Program-made: the position numbers and the translations under genes
Shown here: piece by piece, positions 24,745-37,049 of the stretch
How the letters are laid out: the number at the start of each line of letters is the position of its first letter
Numbering within the stretch: position 1 is the stretch's first letter
The notes under the pieces: model-generated
What the model saw: the letters and a program-made list of their open reading frames with translations, nothing else
What the model was told of the DNA's origin: nothing
Databases searched by the model: none
Assembly: GCA_030180135.1 (NCBI GenBank)
Contig: CM058232.1
Span: 97,981,854-98,045,853, forward strand
Length of the DNA stretch: 64,000 nt
Direction: 5' to 3'
DNA from: Orychophragmus violaceus
Taxonomy: Eukaryota; Streptophyta; Magnoliopsida; Brassicales; Brassicaceae

Positions 24745-25576
24745 ATCTCCCACTTGTACTGGAATCATCAATTCTTATAATCCTTTTGTCTCTATATCTC
24801 GATTTGGCATAAGGCAAGATTAGTGTCATCCTTATTTAAGCCAACATCGTGTTTATCGAACTCCTGATCTTATACTGAACAATACAAACAACTGAACTAC
24901 AGTTCGTTTGAGTGCGGCCACACATTTTCTCAGTATCAAATCTTCGATAGGCCCTGAGATATTTATCTCTCGTTATTCAGGAGGGACAAATCCCATCTTG
25001 TTTCATCCCTGTTTCTATACACACTTCATGATACACCTGAACAATGCCGTTATAGCCGCCAGTTACGGGTCGACGTTTGACAAGGTCAAAGTGTACCAAT
25101 TCATATGCAAGAAAGCATGATGAACTCAGGTCTAAGGACTATACTCTATAGTTGCAATGAGAATCTCTTATGACACAGATATAACTATCTTGTAGACTTC
25201 TCATTAGCGGGTCATGTCCGATCATATGTTCACCAACATATATCTACGTGACTGACTTTGATATTCATATCATTGACTCCATGAAACTTAGTCAACTGTC
25301 ACCTCACAAGCTAGTCTCTCGCAGTTGTCAGTGTCCCACTTTGACAACCTCGACTAGGGACAAATCATAATTTATATCATCTATAACTTATAGAGTTTCA
25401 TGATCAAGTCCTCAACTTGATGACCTATAATATGACATAAGCTTATTTTGGGACCATTATTTAGATCACAATAAATAATGCTGAAATCAAATTTCATTAA
25501 ACATATCCAAAAGTATGTTTACAAGAACATCTTATTATAACTAAAATAAAACTTAAAACTCCCACTAGAATCAAGA
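24745..25576 (-). other. Element E 3' non-coding region and polypurine tract
   Basis: Between the RNase H stop and the 3' LTR lie about 0.8 kb without coding signal. They are similar in layout to the 3' region of F. The minus-strand tract AAGTGGGAGAT adjoins the LTR and would prime plus-strand DNA synthesis. Confidence 0.65.
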
Positions 25577-26409
25577 TTACATCTTAAGATCTCTAATGCC
25601 CACATCAGTAGTATGGAACTCATGCTTGGGCCTTGGGAGTGGCTTAGTCAGAGGATCAGCGACATTCTCGTCTGTCGAAACTCGACTGATCTTCACTTCT
25701 CCTCTATTGACGATATCACGAATCAGGTGATATCTCCTCTCTATGTGTTTGGACTTCTGGTGTGACCTGGGTTCTTTCGCCTGAGCTATGGCTCCATTGT
25801 TATCACAAAACAAAGCCACTGGCTCCAAGATACTAGGAACCACACCAAGTTCAGTCATGAACTTCTTGATCCAAACAGCTTCCTTTGCCGCTTCTGAAGC
25901 AGCAACATATTCAGCTTCCGTCGTAGAATCAGCTACGGTATTCTGCTTAGAGCTCTTCCAGCTCACCGCACCGCCATTTAGACAGAAGACATATCCAGAT
26001 TGTGATCAGAAATCGTCTCTGTCCGTCTGAAAACTCGCATCTGTGAATCCATTCACCACAAGTTCTTCACTTCCTCCATATACCAAGAACTTATCTTTGG
26101 TGTGTCTCAAGTACTTGAAAATATTCTTGACTGCTGTCCAGTGATCTTCACCTGGATCAGATTGGTATCTACTCGTCATGCTTAACGCGTAAGCAACATC
26201 TGGACGAGTGCAGAGCATGGCATACATGATAGATCATATTGCAGAAGCATAAGGAATCCTATCCAAGCGCTCTCGCTCAGCATGTGTCGCCGGACACTGC
26301 TTCTTGCTGAGACTAATGCCATGAGACATCGGTATGAAGCCCTTCTTGGAATCATGCATCTTGAATCTGTGCAACACCTTATCAATATAAGTGTCCTAGC
26401 ACAATCCAA
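25577..26409 (-). pseudogene. Element E RNase H and end of reverse transcriptase region, frameshifted
   Basis: Positions 26006-26227 carry MYAMLCTRPDVAYALSMTSR and VNGFTDASF, the connection region and first RNase H acid. Positions 25577-25966 carry MSWKSSKQNTVADSTTEAEY, LFCDNNGAIA and NVADPLTKPL, the rest of Copia RNase H. RNase H removes the RNA template during DNA synthesis. Two breaks (near 26000 and 26230-26400) separate this part from the reverse transcriptase frame upstream, so the polyprotein is no longer complete, although the motifs are well kept. Confidence 0.85.
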
Positions 26410-28255
26410 TCAGCCTGTTCGCTCTATCTCTGTAGATTCTGATTCCAAGGATGTACGCGGCTTCTACCATGTCTTTCATGGAAAAACAACTTCCGAGCCA
26501 CGTCTTAACAGACTGATGCAACAGAACGTCATTGCCGAGAAGAAGTATGTCATCGACATACAATACGAGAAACACAATTCCGCTCCCACTAGTCTTCTTG
26601 TACACACATGGTTCTTCTTCGTTCTTGATGAAACCAAATTGTTTTACTGCTTCATCAAAACGAAGATTCCAACTCCGTGATGCTTGCTTCAATCCATAAA
26701 TGGATTTATGAAGCTTGCATACTTTCCCAGCATTCTTAGGATCTACAAAACCATCAGGCTGTGTCATATACACATCCTCTTCCAGAATTCCATTCAGGAA
26801 GGCGGTTTTGACATCCATCTGCCAAATCTCATAATCATAATAAGCGGCAGTTGCTAGAAGAATCCGAATGGATTTAAGCATGGCGACTAGGGAATAGGTT
26901 TCATCATAGTCAATACCATGAATTTGCTTGAAACCTTTAGCCACCAACCTAGCTTTGTAAATTTGTACATTACCATCCACGTCAATCTTCTTCTTGAAGA
27001 TCCATTTACACTCAATGGCTTTTGAACCATTAGGTAAATCGACCAAGGACCATACTTGGTTTTCTAACATGGATCCCATTTCGGATTTAGAGGCTCCAAG
27101 CCACTTTTCGGAGTCCGGGCCCATCATTGCTTCCGTGAAGGTCGCCGGTTCGTCACTTTCAATGATCATCAGATCATTGGAATCGGTCACAAGAAATCCA
27201 TAGTATCTCTCGGGTTCGTGACGAATCCTTCCGGATCTGCGAACTTCAGGCTCCACAGGCGTGGGCTCCACAGAACTTTGTGGATCCAACTGCTGCTCTT
27301 CCTCAGCAGGTTGAGCAGTCTCCTGTGCATCTTGAATTTCTTCGAGATGTACTTTACTCCCACTATTTTTCTTAGAAAGAAATTCTCTCTCAAGAAAAGA
27401 ACAGTCCCGAGCAACAAATACTTTGTTCTCAAATTGGTTGTAAAAGTAGTATGCCTTGGTTTCCCTAGGATAACCAACGAAGTAGCATTTATCTGATTTG
27501 GGTGCGAGCTTATCAGAGATTAAAAGTTTGACATAAGCCTCACAACCCCAAATATTCAGGAAAGACAGACTTGGAATATTCCCAGTCCACAATTCATGTG
27601 GTGTCTTTTCCACTGATTTAGATGGCACCCTATTTAGTGTAAACGCAGACGTTTCTAGAGCGTATCCCCAAAAGGATAATGGAAGATTTGAATGACTCAT
27701 CATAGACCGAACCATATCCAATAAGGTTCGATTCCTCCTCTCTGACACTCCATTCCATTGGGGTGTTCCGGGAGGAGTGAGTTGTGAAAAAATTCCACAC
27801 TCGCTCAGATAGTCACTGAACTCTTGACTCAAGTATTCTCCTCCGCGATCCGACCGCAGAACTTTGATACTTTTGTCAAGTTGGTTTTGTACTTCATTCT
27901 TGAATTCCTTGAATCTATCAAAGGATTCTGACTTGTGTCTCATCAAATAGACGTAGCCATACCTACTGAAGTCATCAGTAAAGGTAATGAAGTACTTGTA
28001 ATTTCCTCTGGCAACAGTGCTCATCGGCCCACATACATCAGTATGAATAAGGCTCAATAAGTCACTGGCCCTTTCATTCGGTTTGTTGAAAGGGGCCCTA
28101 GCCATTTTGCCCATCAAGCAAGATTCGCATTTCTCACATGATTCAAAATCAAATGAGCCCATAAGCCCATTTCGATGGAGTCTCTGAATGTGTTTCTCAT
28201 TGATATGGCCCAAACGACAATGCCATAAGAAAGTTGGGTTTTCGTCATTTGACAT
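26396..28255 (-). pseudogene. Element E Pol: integrase and reverse transcriptase
   Basis: A 619-residue open stretch. First comes the zinc-binding pre-integrase region (LWHCRLGHINEKHIQRLH, CEKCESCLMGK). Next is the integrase core with HTDVCGPM, FTDDFSRYGYVY, LRSDRGGEYL and SERRNRTLLD, supplying the D, D and E catalytic residues. A linker with PEVRRSGRIRHEPERYYG follows. Last is reverse transcriptase with KARLVAKGFKQ, WQMDVKTAFLNG and the catalytic YVDD (FLVLYVDDILL). The stretch between it and gag (28256-28568), where protease should be, is short and carries stops. Orientation and domain order (integrase before reverse transcriptase) make it Copia. Only minor breaks separate it from an intact element. 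Confidence 0.88.
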
Positions 28256-28568
28256 AAACCGCTTTGTATTTATGTTATATTCAAACTCACGCTGGTTTAA
28301 GACATAAACCCCATTCTAAACGGGGTGCTACCACAAAATATTTCATTAAGATCTAAAGAACAAAACTTGTCTTTTATCAAAATGAAAAACATCCAAATTC
28401 TAACAAGAAAATGAAAGACATCTTTGCATATAGCAAGTACATGGTGGCAATTACTTAATTTCTAAAACCAAGCTTGAAAGGTTCCTACAAGTGGAGAATT
28501 TTACGGCTAATGCAGCAACCATTGCTTCATTCCAGACGCGCAGTTCCACTTGTCCTTTCTTCAACGTT
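28256..28568 (-). pseudogene. Element E protease region, decayed
   Basis: The interval between Gag and the pre-integrase domain should encode the aspartic protease that cuts the polyprotein. I see no D-S/T-G motif in an open frame, and stops are frequent. The segment is also shorter than usual for a Copia protease, so a deletion is likely. The related segment of F (20460-20900) is decayed in a similar way. Confidence 0.55.
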
Positions 28569-29368
28569 CTACTGTTGCGTAGGTCCTGCATATTTCAAAA
28601 ATATCAGTACCACAACTAGTATCCAATACTCACGTAGAACTTGAAATAATAACACAATACCTGAAGAAGAAGTCTCATACATCTTCTCCATCTCTTGTGA
28701 ATCTTCCAAGAATTTAATGCAATTTCTCTTCCAATGCCCAAACTCATTACAGTAGCAGCATTTACCAACATCAGATGGGCCTGACTTGGGCTTAAAAGAT
28801 GACACAGGCTTGTCCTGATTCCAAATCTGAACAGCCTTGCCTCCACCCTTGTTTATACAAGATTTCTCAAATCTTTTACCCTTTATGATGTTTTGCTCTG
28901 CTGTCTTGAGCATGCCATGCAGCTCAGTCAACGTCTTCGTCAAGCCTTTCTTGATATAGCTATTTATAAACTTATCATAGCTTGACGGCAGTGACTGCAA
29001 AATGATCTCAGTAGCCAACTCTAGACTAACAGGATAATCCAGTTTCCCCAGGTTATCAATGTAACCCATCATTTTAATGACATGAGGACTCACTGGAGCA
29101 TCCTTTGGTAGCTTGCACCGAATGAGAGACTTAACCGTCTGGTATCTCTCAACTCGTGCATGTTCTTGAAACATCAGTTTCAGACTGGTGATCATCTCTA
29201 TTGGCGACTCCACGTTCTCGTATTGACTCTTCAAGTCTGAGTTCATGGTAGACAACATCAGACCACACACATCTACCACATCAATATAATGCTTATTCCA
29301 AGCATCATATACTGCATGCGAGACATTGGTCCCAAGCTTCTCGGGGAGAACTCTTGAAAGGACATATT
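28569..29368 (-). pseudogene. Element E Gag, main part (cut by element C)
   Basis: The frame from 29368 down to 28569 reads through the Copia capsid region (LKSQYENVESPIEMITSLKL, LQSLPSSYDKFI) to a CCHC knuckle CCYCNEFGHWKRNC. It is nearly the same as F's Gag. Its first roughly 44 codons lie at 45743-45874, on the far side of element C, and the two parts share one frame across the ATATT duplication. Without C it would be one open Gag. Confidence 0.85.
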
Positions 29369-30577
29369 TGATATATCATGGTTTTTACCGGTTTTATGCC
29401 ATGATATAGTTGTGTTTTTAGTGTCTTTTGTGTTCTTTTAGAGTCTTTTACAGGTATAATCAGGTTTGGAGCTGAATTGGAGATAATGGAGCATTTTGGA
29501 GATTTTTGGAGTGTTTGGCCGAGAGATAGAGTTCACTGTCTGAAACAGAGAAAGGTGTCGATCGTTGCACACCTGCAACGGTCGATGCACCAGCGAGATG
29601 GGCCAAAAACTCGGCGGTTTAGAAGAATCAAGATATTGCACTTTGATCCAGAAGTTCCTGATATTTACAAAGAAGCCCCTGGCCGAGATTATACCTATAT
29701 AATCAAGTTTTAGTTGTTTTTATTAGATACGCTTTACATTACGCTTTCATAATTAAGAGCAGAGGATTTTTAGAGCTTTTGGGGCTGATCTGAACCTTTA
29801 CTTCATCTGTATTTGGAGAAGATTTCAAACCCCTTTTACTCTTATTCTTTTATGCAATTTATTCATCATATGATTATGTTTTTATTATCTATGTCTGAGT
29901 AGATTCCTAGTTAGGTTTAGGGTTTCTCACATAGGATTTCATGACTTGCTAGACTTGTTCAATTTCAGTTAAGGATTCAAACTATATCTGTTCTTCAATT
30001 TAATTGTGCTTAAAGCTAGTTCTAACCTGATCAATTAGAATCTAGATCTTAGGTTGCTAAATACGTCACGGAAGTGGGGTTTAGGAATCTGAACTAATTA
30101 AATTGGGCAATTAGACTATTCGCAAACGGAAGTTTGGTTTAGGATAATTGTGAACATATCAAACTTGGGATTAATGCTAGTTTAATCTGTTAGTTCTCGC
30201 AAACGAAAGTTTGGTTTGCTGCACTTAGACTTAGAGAGTTATCGCAAAGGAATTTGGTTAATTCTATATCTGTGTTTTGAGTTCTAGAACTGTGCTTAAT
30301 TAGATCCTTGCTGAATGAACTGTCTGCTTGTCAGATTTCCTGAGAATGCCCTAGACTTAGCGCTTTTAATTACTTGCTTTCACAACCAACAATCTCTGCT
30401 ACTGATTTACTTTCTCGCACCTCTTTTAATTCAATTACATTGCTTTCTTCCTAGTTAAATTCCTGTTCTTGAGCTATTGAATACCGGAGTCTCTGTGGAT
30501 TTCGATACCCTATATACTACATTGATATTGCTGTGCACTTGCAGTTTAGTATAGGGATTAAAACTCTGAGCCTATCA
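29369..30577 (+). repeat. Element C 5' LTR
   Basis: It starts TGATATATCATGG and ends GAGCCTATCA. It contains one CGATCG-type pair (cores 29559 and 29579) and a TATA-like CCTATATAATC near 29694 that the 3' LTR has lost through its 15-bp deletion. The short reading frame at 29477-29713 is most likely not a gene. Confidence 0.9.
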
Positions 30578-30583
30578 AGTTTT

Positions 30584-30601
30584 TGGCGCCGTTGCCGGGG
30601 A
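30584..30601 (+). other. Element C primer-binding site (tRNA-Asp)
   Basis: TGGCGCCGTTGCCGGGGA is the exact complement of the 18 nucleotides at the 3' end of plant tRNA-Asp including CCA, as I recall that tRNA. It lies six bases after the LTR. Confidence 0.9.
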
Positions 30602-30729
30602 CTCTTTAAGTCTTCGATAGCTTCGAGCTTAGGGTTTTACTAGGATTTTTCGTTTTCTTTTCGTTTTTATTTTTGTTTTATTTAGTTACTGACTTTCTCG
30701 GTTTTTCTCTCTGTCGCAGGTACCGATTT

Positions 30730-30828
30730 CGCCTTGCGTCGATCGTTGCATCCCTTGCGTCGATCGTCACTAGGCGATTCTGAGATTGAATCGATCGTTG
30801 CACTGATAGCATCGATCGTTGCTGGACG
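30730..30828 (+). repeat. Two CGATCG palindrome pairs in C leader
   Basis: Pairs start near 30740 and 30797 and are separated by GGCGATTC, the usual right flank. They lie between primer site and gag, the same place as in D (39676-39769). Confidence 0.8.
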
Positions 30829-30842
30829 ATTACAGACAGTTT

Positions 30843-33800
30843 ATGCCAACGCCGAAAACTAGAAGTAATCCGAACTCGAGCTTGGTTAATCTCGGACTAT
30901 AGGAACTTGGACGTCTAGAAAGGACTATCAGGAGAGAAAAGAGAGAGAGAATGGTACGAGAATGTCTGATCTTGATACGAGATGCTGAAGGTGTCCTGAG
31001 GGATCCGGAAAACAATCCTTACAATGCTGCTGGGCAGAGGATTGATGCTGATGGACGAGTGATCCCTGACCCTCCTGAGCAACAGGAGCAGAACCAAAAC
31101 CAGGGTCAGGAACGGGCCCAAGGTAGAGAGATGGTGGTTCATGAGAGGACACTAGATGATTACAACAGACCTGATAAGTTTCATGCAAACCGAGCAGCTC
31201 TAGTGCTTCCTGCTTTTGAGAGGAATGATTTTGAGGTAAAGACCATCTACTACCAGCTGATGAGGCAGATTGCTTTTTATGGCCATCAAGCAGAGCAGCC
31301 TATGGATCACATTGACAAGTTTGAGGACATAGTCACTGGCATGAAGTATGAAGGAGTATGCCCGGACTATCTGTTCCTTAAGCTATTTCCGCACAGTCTT
31401 GCTGGAGACGCTAGTGCATGGCTAAGACAACTGACACCTGGTCAGTATACTACTTGGGCAGCCTTAAAGAGTGAATTCCTGCGTCACTTTTATGATGATG
31501 CGCGCTCGGATCAGTCCAGACAGGACATACTCACTTTTTCCCAAGGAGCTGTGGAGCCCTTGAAGACTGCCTGGATGAGATTTAAGCAGTATCAGCGTGA
31601 CTGTCCACACCATGGATTCACAGAGGTACAACTGATTGGTATCTTCTTCAGAGGCATAGATCTCCCTTATCAGACTGCGCTGGATAATTCTAGTAATGCT
31701 AATTTCAACACCAGGACTCCTACGCAAGCTAAGCAATTGATTGGGAACCTGATTTGCAGCTACAGTTGCAAGACTATAGATGAAAAGAGGAAGAAATCCG
31801 GTGGAAGTATAGAGGATTCTAACATAACTGAGATTAGATCTAGGCTAGACACAGTGTACGATCTCCTAACAAGTAAGAAAGCTGTCCACTCTACCCAAGA
31901 TGTAGAGGTAATTCAGACTGAGGAGGACACTCAGGAAGAAGAAGTGAATTACATGGGAGGTTCTAGTTTCCAAAGTAGTAGATTTAGAAATCAACAGGGA
32001 AACAAATTCTCAAATGGAATTCAGCAAGGTGGTTTTAAGAAAGCCAATGAGTCTGAGAGTAAAGTAGAGATGATGCTAAGACAGCTAATGGAGAGTCAGA
32101 CTAAGTACGCAGCAGATGCTGACGCAAAGATGGATACAATCTACAGGGAGCTGAATGGGAAGTTTGAGAGTTTGAACACACACATGAAAGAGCTTGATGC
32201 TAAGGTTGCAAGAACTGCTGGACATGCTCAAAGGGAAGAGGGATATCTCCCGGGAAGGACTGATGCCAATCCTAAGTACCAATGCAATGCCGTGACATTG
32301 AGAAGTGGTAAGGAGCTGTCATCTGGCCAGAAAAAGCAGTTAAGCGTTGAGGAACTCGTGGAAATTGAAGAGTTGGAAGATGAGATACGCGATATTCGCC
32401 GAGAGTCGATCGATGCATCTAAGCAACGATCGTTGCCAAGCGAAATCAAGGAACCGGAGGTCGTAACAAAATCGCCAAGCATCGGTCGATGCAATAAGAG
32501 CAACGATCGACACAAGGTGACTGCAGAAAGTTCGAGTACTGAAAAACCAAAACAGTCGGCTGAAAGGGTATACAAGCCTAAGATACCTTATCCCAAGAAC
32601 CCCAGAAAAGCTAAGAATGATAGGCAGTATGCAAAATGGAAGGAGTTCATAAAAAAGGTAAAGGTTGAAGTACCTTTGTTGGATTCCATTGAAACTTCCC
32701 CCATGATGAAAAGATGCCTTAAGGATGCAATTTCTGGAAAATGGTCTGATGAAGAAAGTATAATGATGCTCAATGAGGTATGTAGTGCGGTGGTTCAAGG
32801 CAAAATTCCAGAGAAATTAAAAGATCCAGGCAGCTTCGTATTAGATTGTGCTATCTACAAGGAGAGGTTCGAAAGGTCCCTATGTGATCTTGGCTCCAGT
32901 GTAAATCTGATGCCCCTTTCAGTTGCTAAAAGACTAGGGATGACAGATTTTATACCAACTAGGATATCACTGGTTTTGGCAGACAGATCAGTCAGGATTC
33001 CCGAAGGAGTAATAGAGGATGTGCCTATAACGGTTGGCAAGTGTGTGATCCCAACTGATTTTGTGGTTCTACAATATGGACATGAGCCAAAAGACCCATT
33101 GATTCTAGGCAGATCTTTCTTAGCAACAGCTGGTGCGATGATTGACTGTCAGGGAGGCAAAATAGTTCTAAATGTAGGAGATCTGAAGATGAGTTTTGAC
33201 ATGAACAAACTGGTAAAGAGACCAACCATCGACGGGCAAACCTTCTATGTGGACACATTGGGTGATTTGGATGCAGAGTACTTCCACCAATCACATGCTG
33301 AGGACCCACTAGAAAGGGCTTTACTGAGCTCTATTTTGGAGTTGGAATACCTACAGGACGAGCCTACAATGTGCTATACAAGATTGATGGATTCTGTCGA
33401 GGTTGCAATGCAGGTGGAAGTGTCTGACGCGGGACTACAACGATCGACACCATCTAAGCAACGATCGTTGCAAGACGACAGAGTCTGGGCAGAAGAAAAG
33501 GCTGCGAAAATAGATCTGAAACAACTTCCATCCGGGCTAAGGTACGCCTTTCTTGGACCTAATTCAACATACCCAGTGATTGTTAATGCTAGCCTGAACA
33601 ACGCAGAGCTCACCTTACTGCTAAGCAAGCTGCGCAAGCATCGCAAAGCTCTTGGCTATTCCCTTAATGACATTTCAGGTATCTCACCAGAGCTATGCAT
33701 GCACCGGATACATCTTGAGGATGAGTCCAAGACATCAATCGAACATCAGAGGAGACTTAATCCTAATCTGCAGGAAGTAGTCAAAAAGGAGATTATGAAA

Positions 33801-34550
33801 CTCCTTGACGCTGGAATTATATATCCTATCTCTGACAGTGATTGGGTGAGTCCAGTCCATGTAGTGCCAAAGAAAGGCGGTGTTACAGTTGTGAAGAATG
33901 AGAAGAACGAGCTGATACCTACTAGGACTGTGACAGGACACATGATGTGCATAGATTACAGGAAGCTTAATGCTGCTACTAGGAAAGATCATTTTCCTTT
34001 GCCTTTTATTGATCAGATGCTCGAAAGGTTAGCAAATTTTCTTACTACTGCTTCTTAGATGGCTACTCAGGATTCTTTCAGATTCCCATCCATCCAGAGG
34101 ATCAGGGAAAGACCACTTTTACTTGTCCATATGGGACTTTTGCTTACCGTAGGATGCCTTTTGGACTCTGCAATGCACCAACCACTTTCCAGAGATGCAT
34201 GATGTCCATATTCACATATATGATTGAGGATTTTATGGAAGTATTCATGGATGATTTCTCAGTATATGGATCATCCTATAATGAGTGCTTAGATAATTTG
34301 TGCAAGGTTCTGACAAGATGCGAAGAGAAGCACTTAGTTCTTAACTGGGAAAAGTGTCATTTCATGGTCAGAGATGGCATTGTGCTTGGACATAAAGTGT
34401 CCGAAGCAGGAATAGATGTGGACCGCGCTAAAATCGAGGTGATGACCAACCTGCAGGCACCTGATTCTGTTAAGTCTATTAGAAGCTTTCTTGGACATGC
34501 TGGCTTCTATAGACGGTTCATCAAGGATTTTAGTAAGATTGCTAGGCCAC
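30843..34550 (+). pseudogene. Element C Gag-protease-reverse transcriptase, nearly intact
   Basis: The start is taken at ATG 30843 because D's gag begins at the matching place (MPTQNTRSNP). In C a TAG at 30900-30902 interrupts the frame, after which it stays open from 30951 to 34058. Gag carries RPDKFHANRAALVLPAFERN, LFPHSLAGDASAWLRQL and a GFTEVQLIGIFFRGIDLPYQ block. Protease has LCDLGSSVNLMPLSVAKRLG, with DLG in place of DSG as in Athila types. Reverse transcriptase has SPVHVVPKKGG, RKLNAATRKDHFPLPFIDQM and, after a one-base loss near 34036, RRMPFGLCNAPTTFQRCM and FMDDFSVYG. Two palindrome pairs lie inside the gag-protease linker (32403-32510), one more before reverse transcriptase. D cuts the frame at 34550. 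Confidence 0.88.
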
Positions 34551-35746
34551 TGATAGGTCGAATTTTAATCCCTATTCTAAACTGCAAGTGCACAGTATAG
34601 TCAATGTAGTATATAGGGTTATCGAATCCACAGGGACACTTGGTCTCAAGAGAATCAAACCGTAGGAATTAATACTAGAAATAAGCAAGTAGTGATTGTA
34701 ATGAATTGCGGTGCAAGAAAGTAAACAGAAGCAGGAAATCGGTTTGTAATCAATAAACTAAAAGCGTCAAGCCTAGGGTATTCTCAGGAAATCAGACAAG
34801 CAGACAAGTTAATCAGTCAGGATCAAATTAAACTCAGTTCTAGAACTCAAATCACGAAAATAGAATTAACCAAATCTCTTTGCGAAAACTCTCTAAGTCT
34901 AAGTGCAGTAATCCAAATCTCTTTGCAATTACTAACAAATTAAACTAGCATTAAGTTCAAGTTCGATATGTTCACAATTAAACTAAACCAAATCTCTTTG
35001 CGAATAATTCAATTGCTCAACCTAAATAGTTCAGATTCCTAAACCCCACTCTCGTGACGTATTTAGTAACCTAGGATCTAGATTCTAATTGATCAGGTTA
35101 GAACTAGCTTTAAGCACAATTTAGTTTGAAGAACATTCTAATCATATGAATCCCAACTAAATTAAACAAGTCTAGCAAGTCATCAAACCCTAATGAGAAA
35201 CCCTAAACTCAACTATGGATCTACTCAGACATGATTGATGAAAACATAATCATAGAATAAATAGATTGCATATAAGAAATTAAAATATCAAAAGGGTTCG
35301 AAATCTTCTCCAAAATAAATCAATACAAGGAAAATAGATCAGCCCCAAAAGCTCTAAAAATCTCTTAGCTCTAAGTATCAAAGTGTATCTAAATTAAACA
35401 CCAAAAACTAGTATATATAGGCATAATCTCGGCTGGGGCTTCTGTGTAAATACTGAAAGTATCTTGGGCTTCTTTGCAAATCTTCAATACTTGTTACGCC
35501 GACGCGTACGGCCCATCTCGCGACTGCATCGACCGATGCACAATGCGTGTCGATCGATGCAACATCAAATAATCGAACAGTGAATAAAGCTCTCGGCCAA
35601 AACGTCCCAAAATGCCCAAACTGCTCCATATATCTCCAATTAGCTCCAAACCTGATTTAACCTGTAAAAGACTCTAAACTAATACAAAAGACTCTAAAAA
35701 CACAACTATATCATGGTATAAAGTTGGTAAAAACCATGATATATCA
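34551..35746 (-). repeat. Element D 3' LTR
   Basis: On the plus strand it starts TGATAGGTCG and ends ATGATATATCA. It holds one palindrome pair (35526-35563). The polypurine tract lies beside it at 35747-35760 (minus strand GTGTGGGGGAGT). Confidence 0.92.
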
Positions 35747-37049
35747 ACTCCCCCACACTTAGCCTTTGCTTGCCCTCAAGCAAAACAGAGAACTAAAATG
35801 CAGTGAAGAGGTTTGAAAACTCTTCAGAAACTCATTTTGTCATAGAAGCAGCAGCATTCAGATTCCCCTTAGTAATCCACATGAAAGAATCAATCTACAG
35901 ACATCAAGACCAACATGTACTTCCCCCACACTTAGCAACTGTCCTAAGTAAACGCCACAATCACATTCAAGCATTCAAATTCACCCTACTGACTTCTGCA
36001 AGTATTTAAGTGCGGTCTCACCTAAGGAGTATCGATCTAAAGGCACATGGATTCTTACCTTGCCAGCTCTAGACCACCATACTATCTTTCTCTAGTCCCT
36101 TTCTTCTCTTTCCCTTCTTTAACAACTGATTTTTCCCCACTGGGTATCATTTTATTTTTTTTATCAGTGTTCTTCCCGTTATGGGGTGTACTTTGGACAC
36201 ATTCCATGGATCACATGAGAGATAATAGTGTTTGCTACTATTCCCATGACCACTTCGGAGTTACTAACTCATCCTCAGTTTATTATTATTATTATTTTTT
36301 TTTTTTTTTTTTACAGAAGGGGAGAAGGGGACTAAATAGGACAGGTTTACAGGCTGTGTCAGAACTAACAGGGAATCCGACATAAAGCATACCAAGCCCT
36401 TAGGTGAGAAAAATTAAAGTCAGTATTAAGGTGAAGTCAGTAAAGGATCCTCTGATACCTGAAGTGATGTGGGTGTTCCCAGTAGGTTGATCTGTGATGG
36501 GGTTTTCTAATAGTCATAGATAGATCTGCAGCTTCATCCCAATGGTCACTTAAGTTCCTGCAAATGCTGCTAATCTCCTCCAAAAATCATTGTTTCCTAC
36601 TTAAACCAATTTTTACTCGAAAAACAAATTTTGAAAAATTTAACTGACTCTAAGAAAACAAAAGAAACTAATTAGTAGAACCTCCCCCACACTTAAGACA
36701 CACTGTCCCCAGTAGTGTCAAGCAAGGGATTGGTTAAAGAAAAGAAAAATTAAAATAGTTGAATGGTTAGTTCTCTCGGGTTTTACCTCTGTCGCAGTCA
36801 GGCATCGATCGTTGCACTAGGTGCACCGACCGTTGCTGTGCGATTTCTGTTGTAACGATCGACACAAACGTGTGTCGATCGACGCAATGCGATTTTCACG
36901 AACCCTGCAACCAAAAACTCACCAAACAGAAACAAAAACGTAAAATCTAGAAAAAATACTAAAATCAAAATGTAAAAACGAAAACAGTGGGTTGCCTCCC
37001 ACTCAGCGCTTGTTTAAGGTCATTAGCTTGACCGGACGCACAAGATCTT
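35747..37049 (-). other. Element D 3' non-coding region, conserved with C and G
   Basis: No coding domain is present. The region aligns with C 43190-44548 and G 50109-51440. It has three copies of a TAAGTGTGGGGGA-like tract (minus strand, at 35750, 35925 and 36685), a T run at 36290-36312, two palindrome pairs (36803-36890) and the hairpin at 36986-37003 next to the protease stop. Short frames here do not look real. Confidence 0.75.
36986..37003 (-). other. Conserved hairpin after D protease stop
   Basis: The minus strand reads AGTGGGAGGCAACCCACT, a 6-bp perfect stem with loop AGGCAA. The same hairpin stands at 43237-43254 in C and at 53855-53872 in G. The outer pair is A-T here and G-C in C, a compensating change that supports a folded RNA. 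Confidence 0.7.

Noticed and set aside
29477..29713. A 78-codon frame in the LTR of C (also at 44657-44878)
   Set aside because: It lies within LTR sequence, includes a palindrome pair, has no known domain, and its end differs in the 3' LTR because of the 15-bp deletion.
36047..36385. A 112-codon plus-strand frame in D (similar to 50407-50679 in G)
   Set aside because: It is antisense to the element in its 3' non-coding region, contains a T run, and is not kept in length between D and G.
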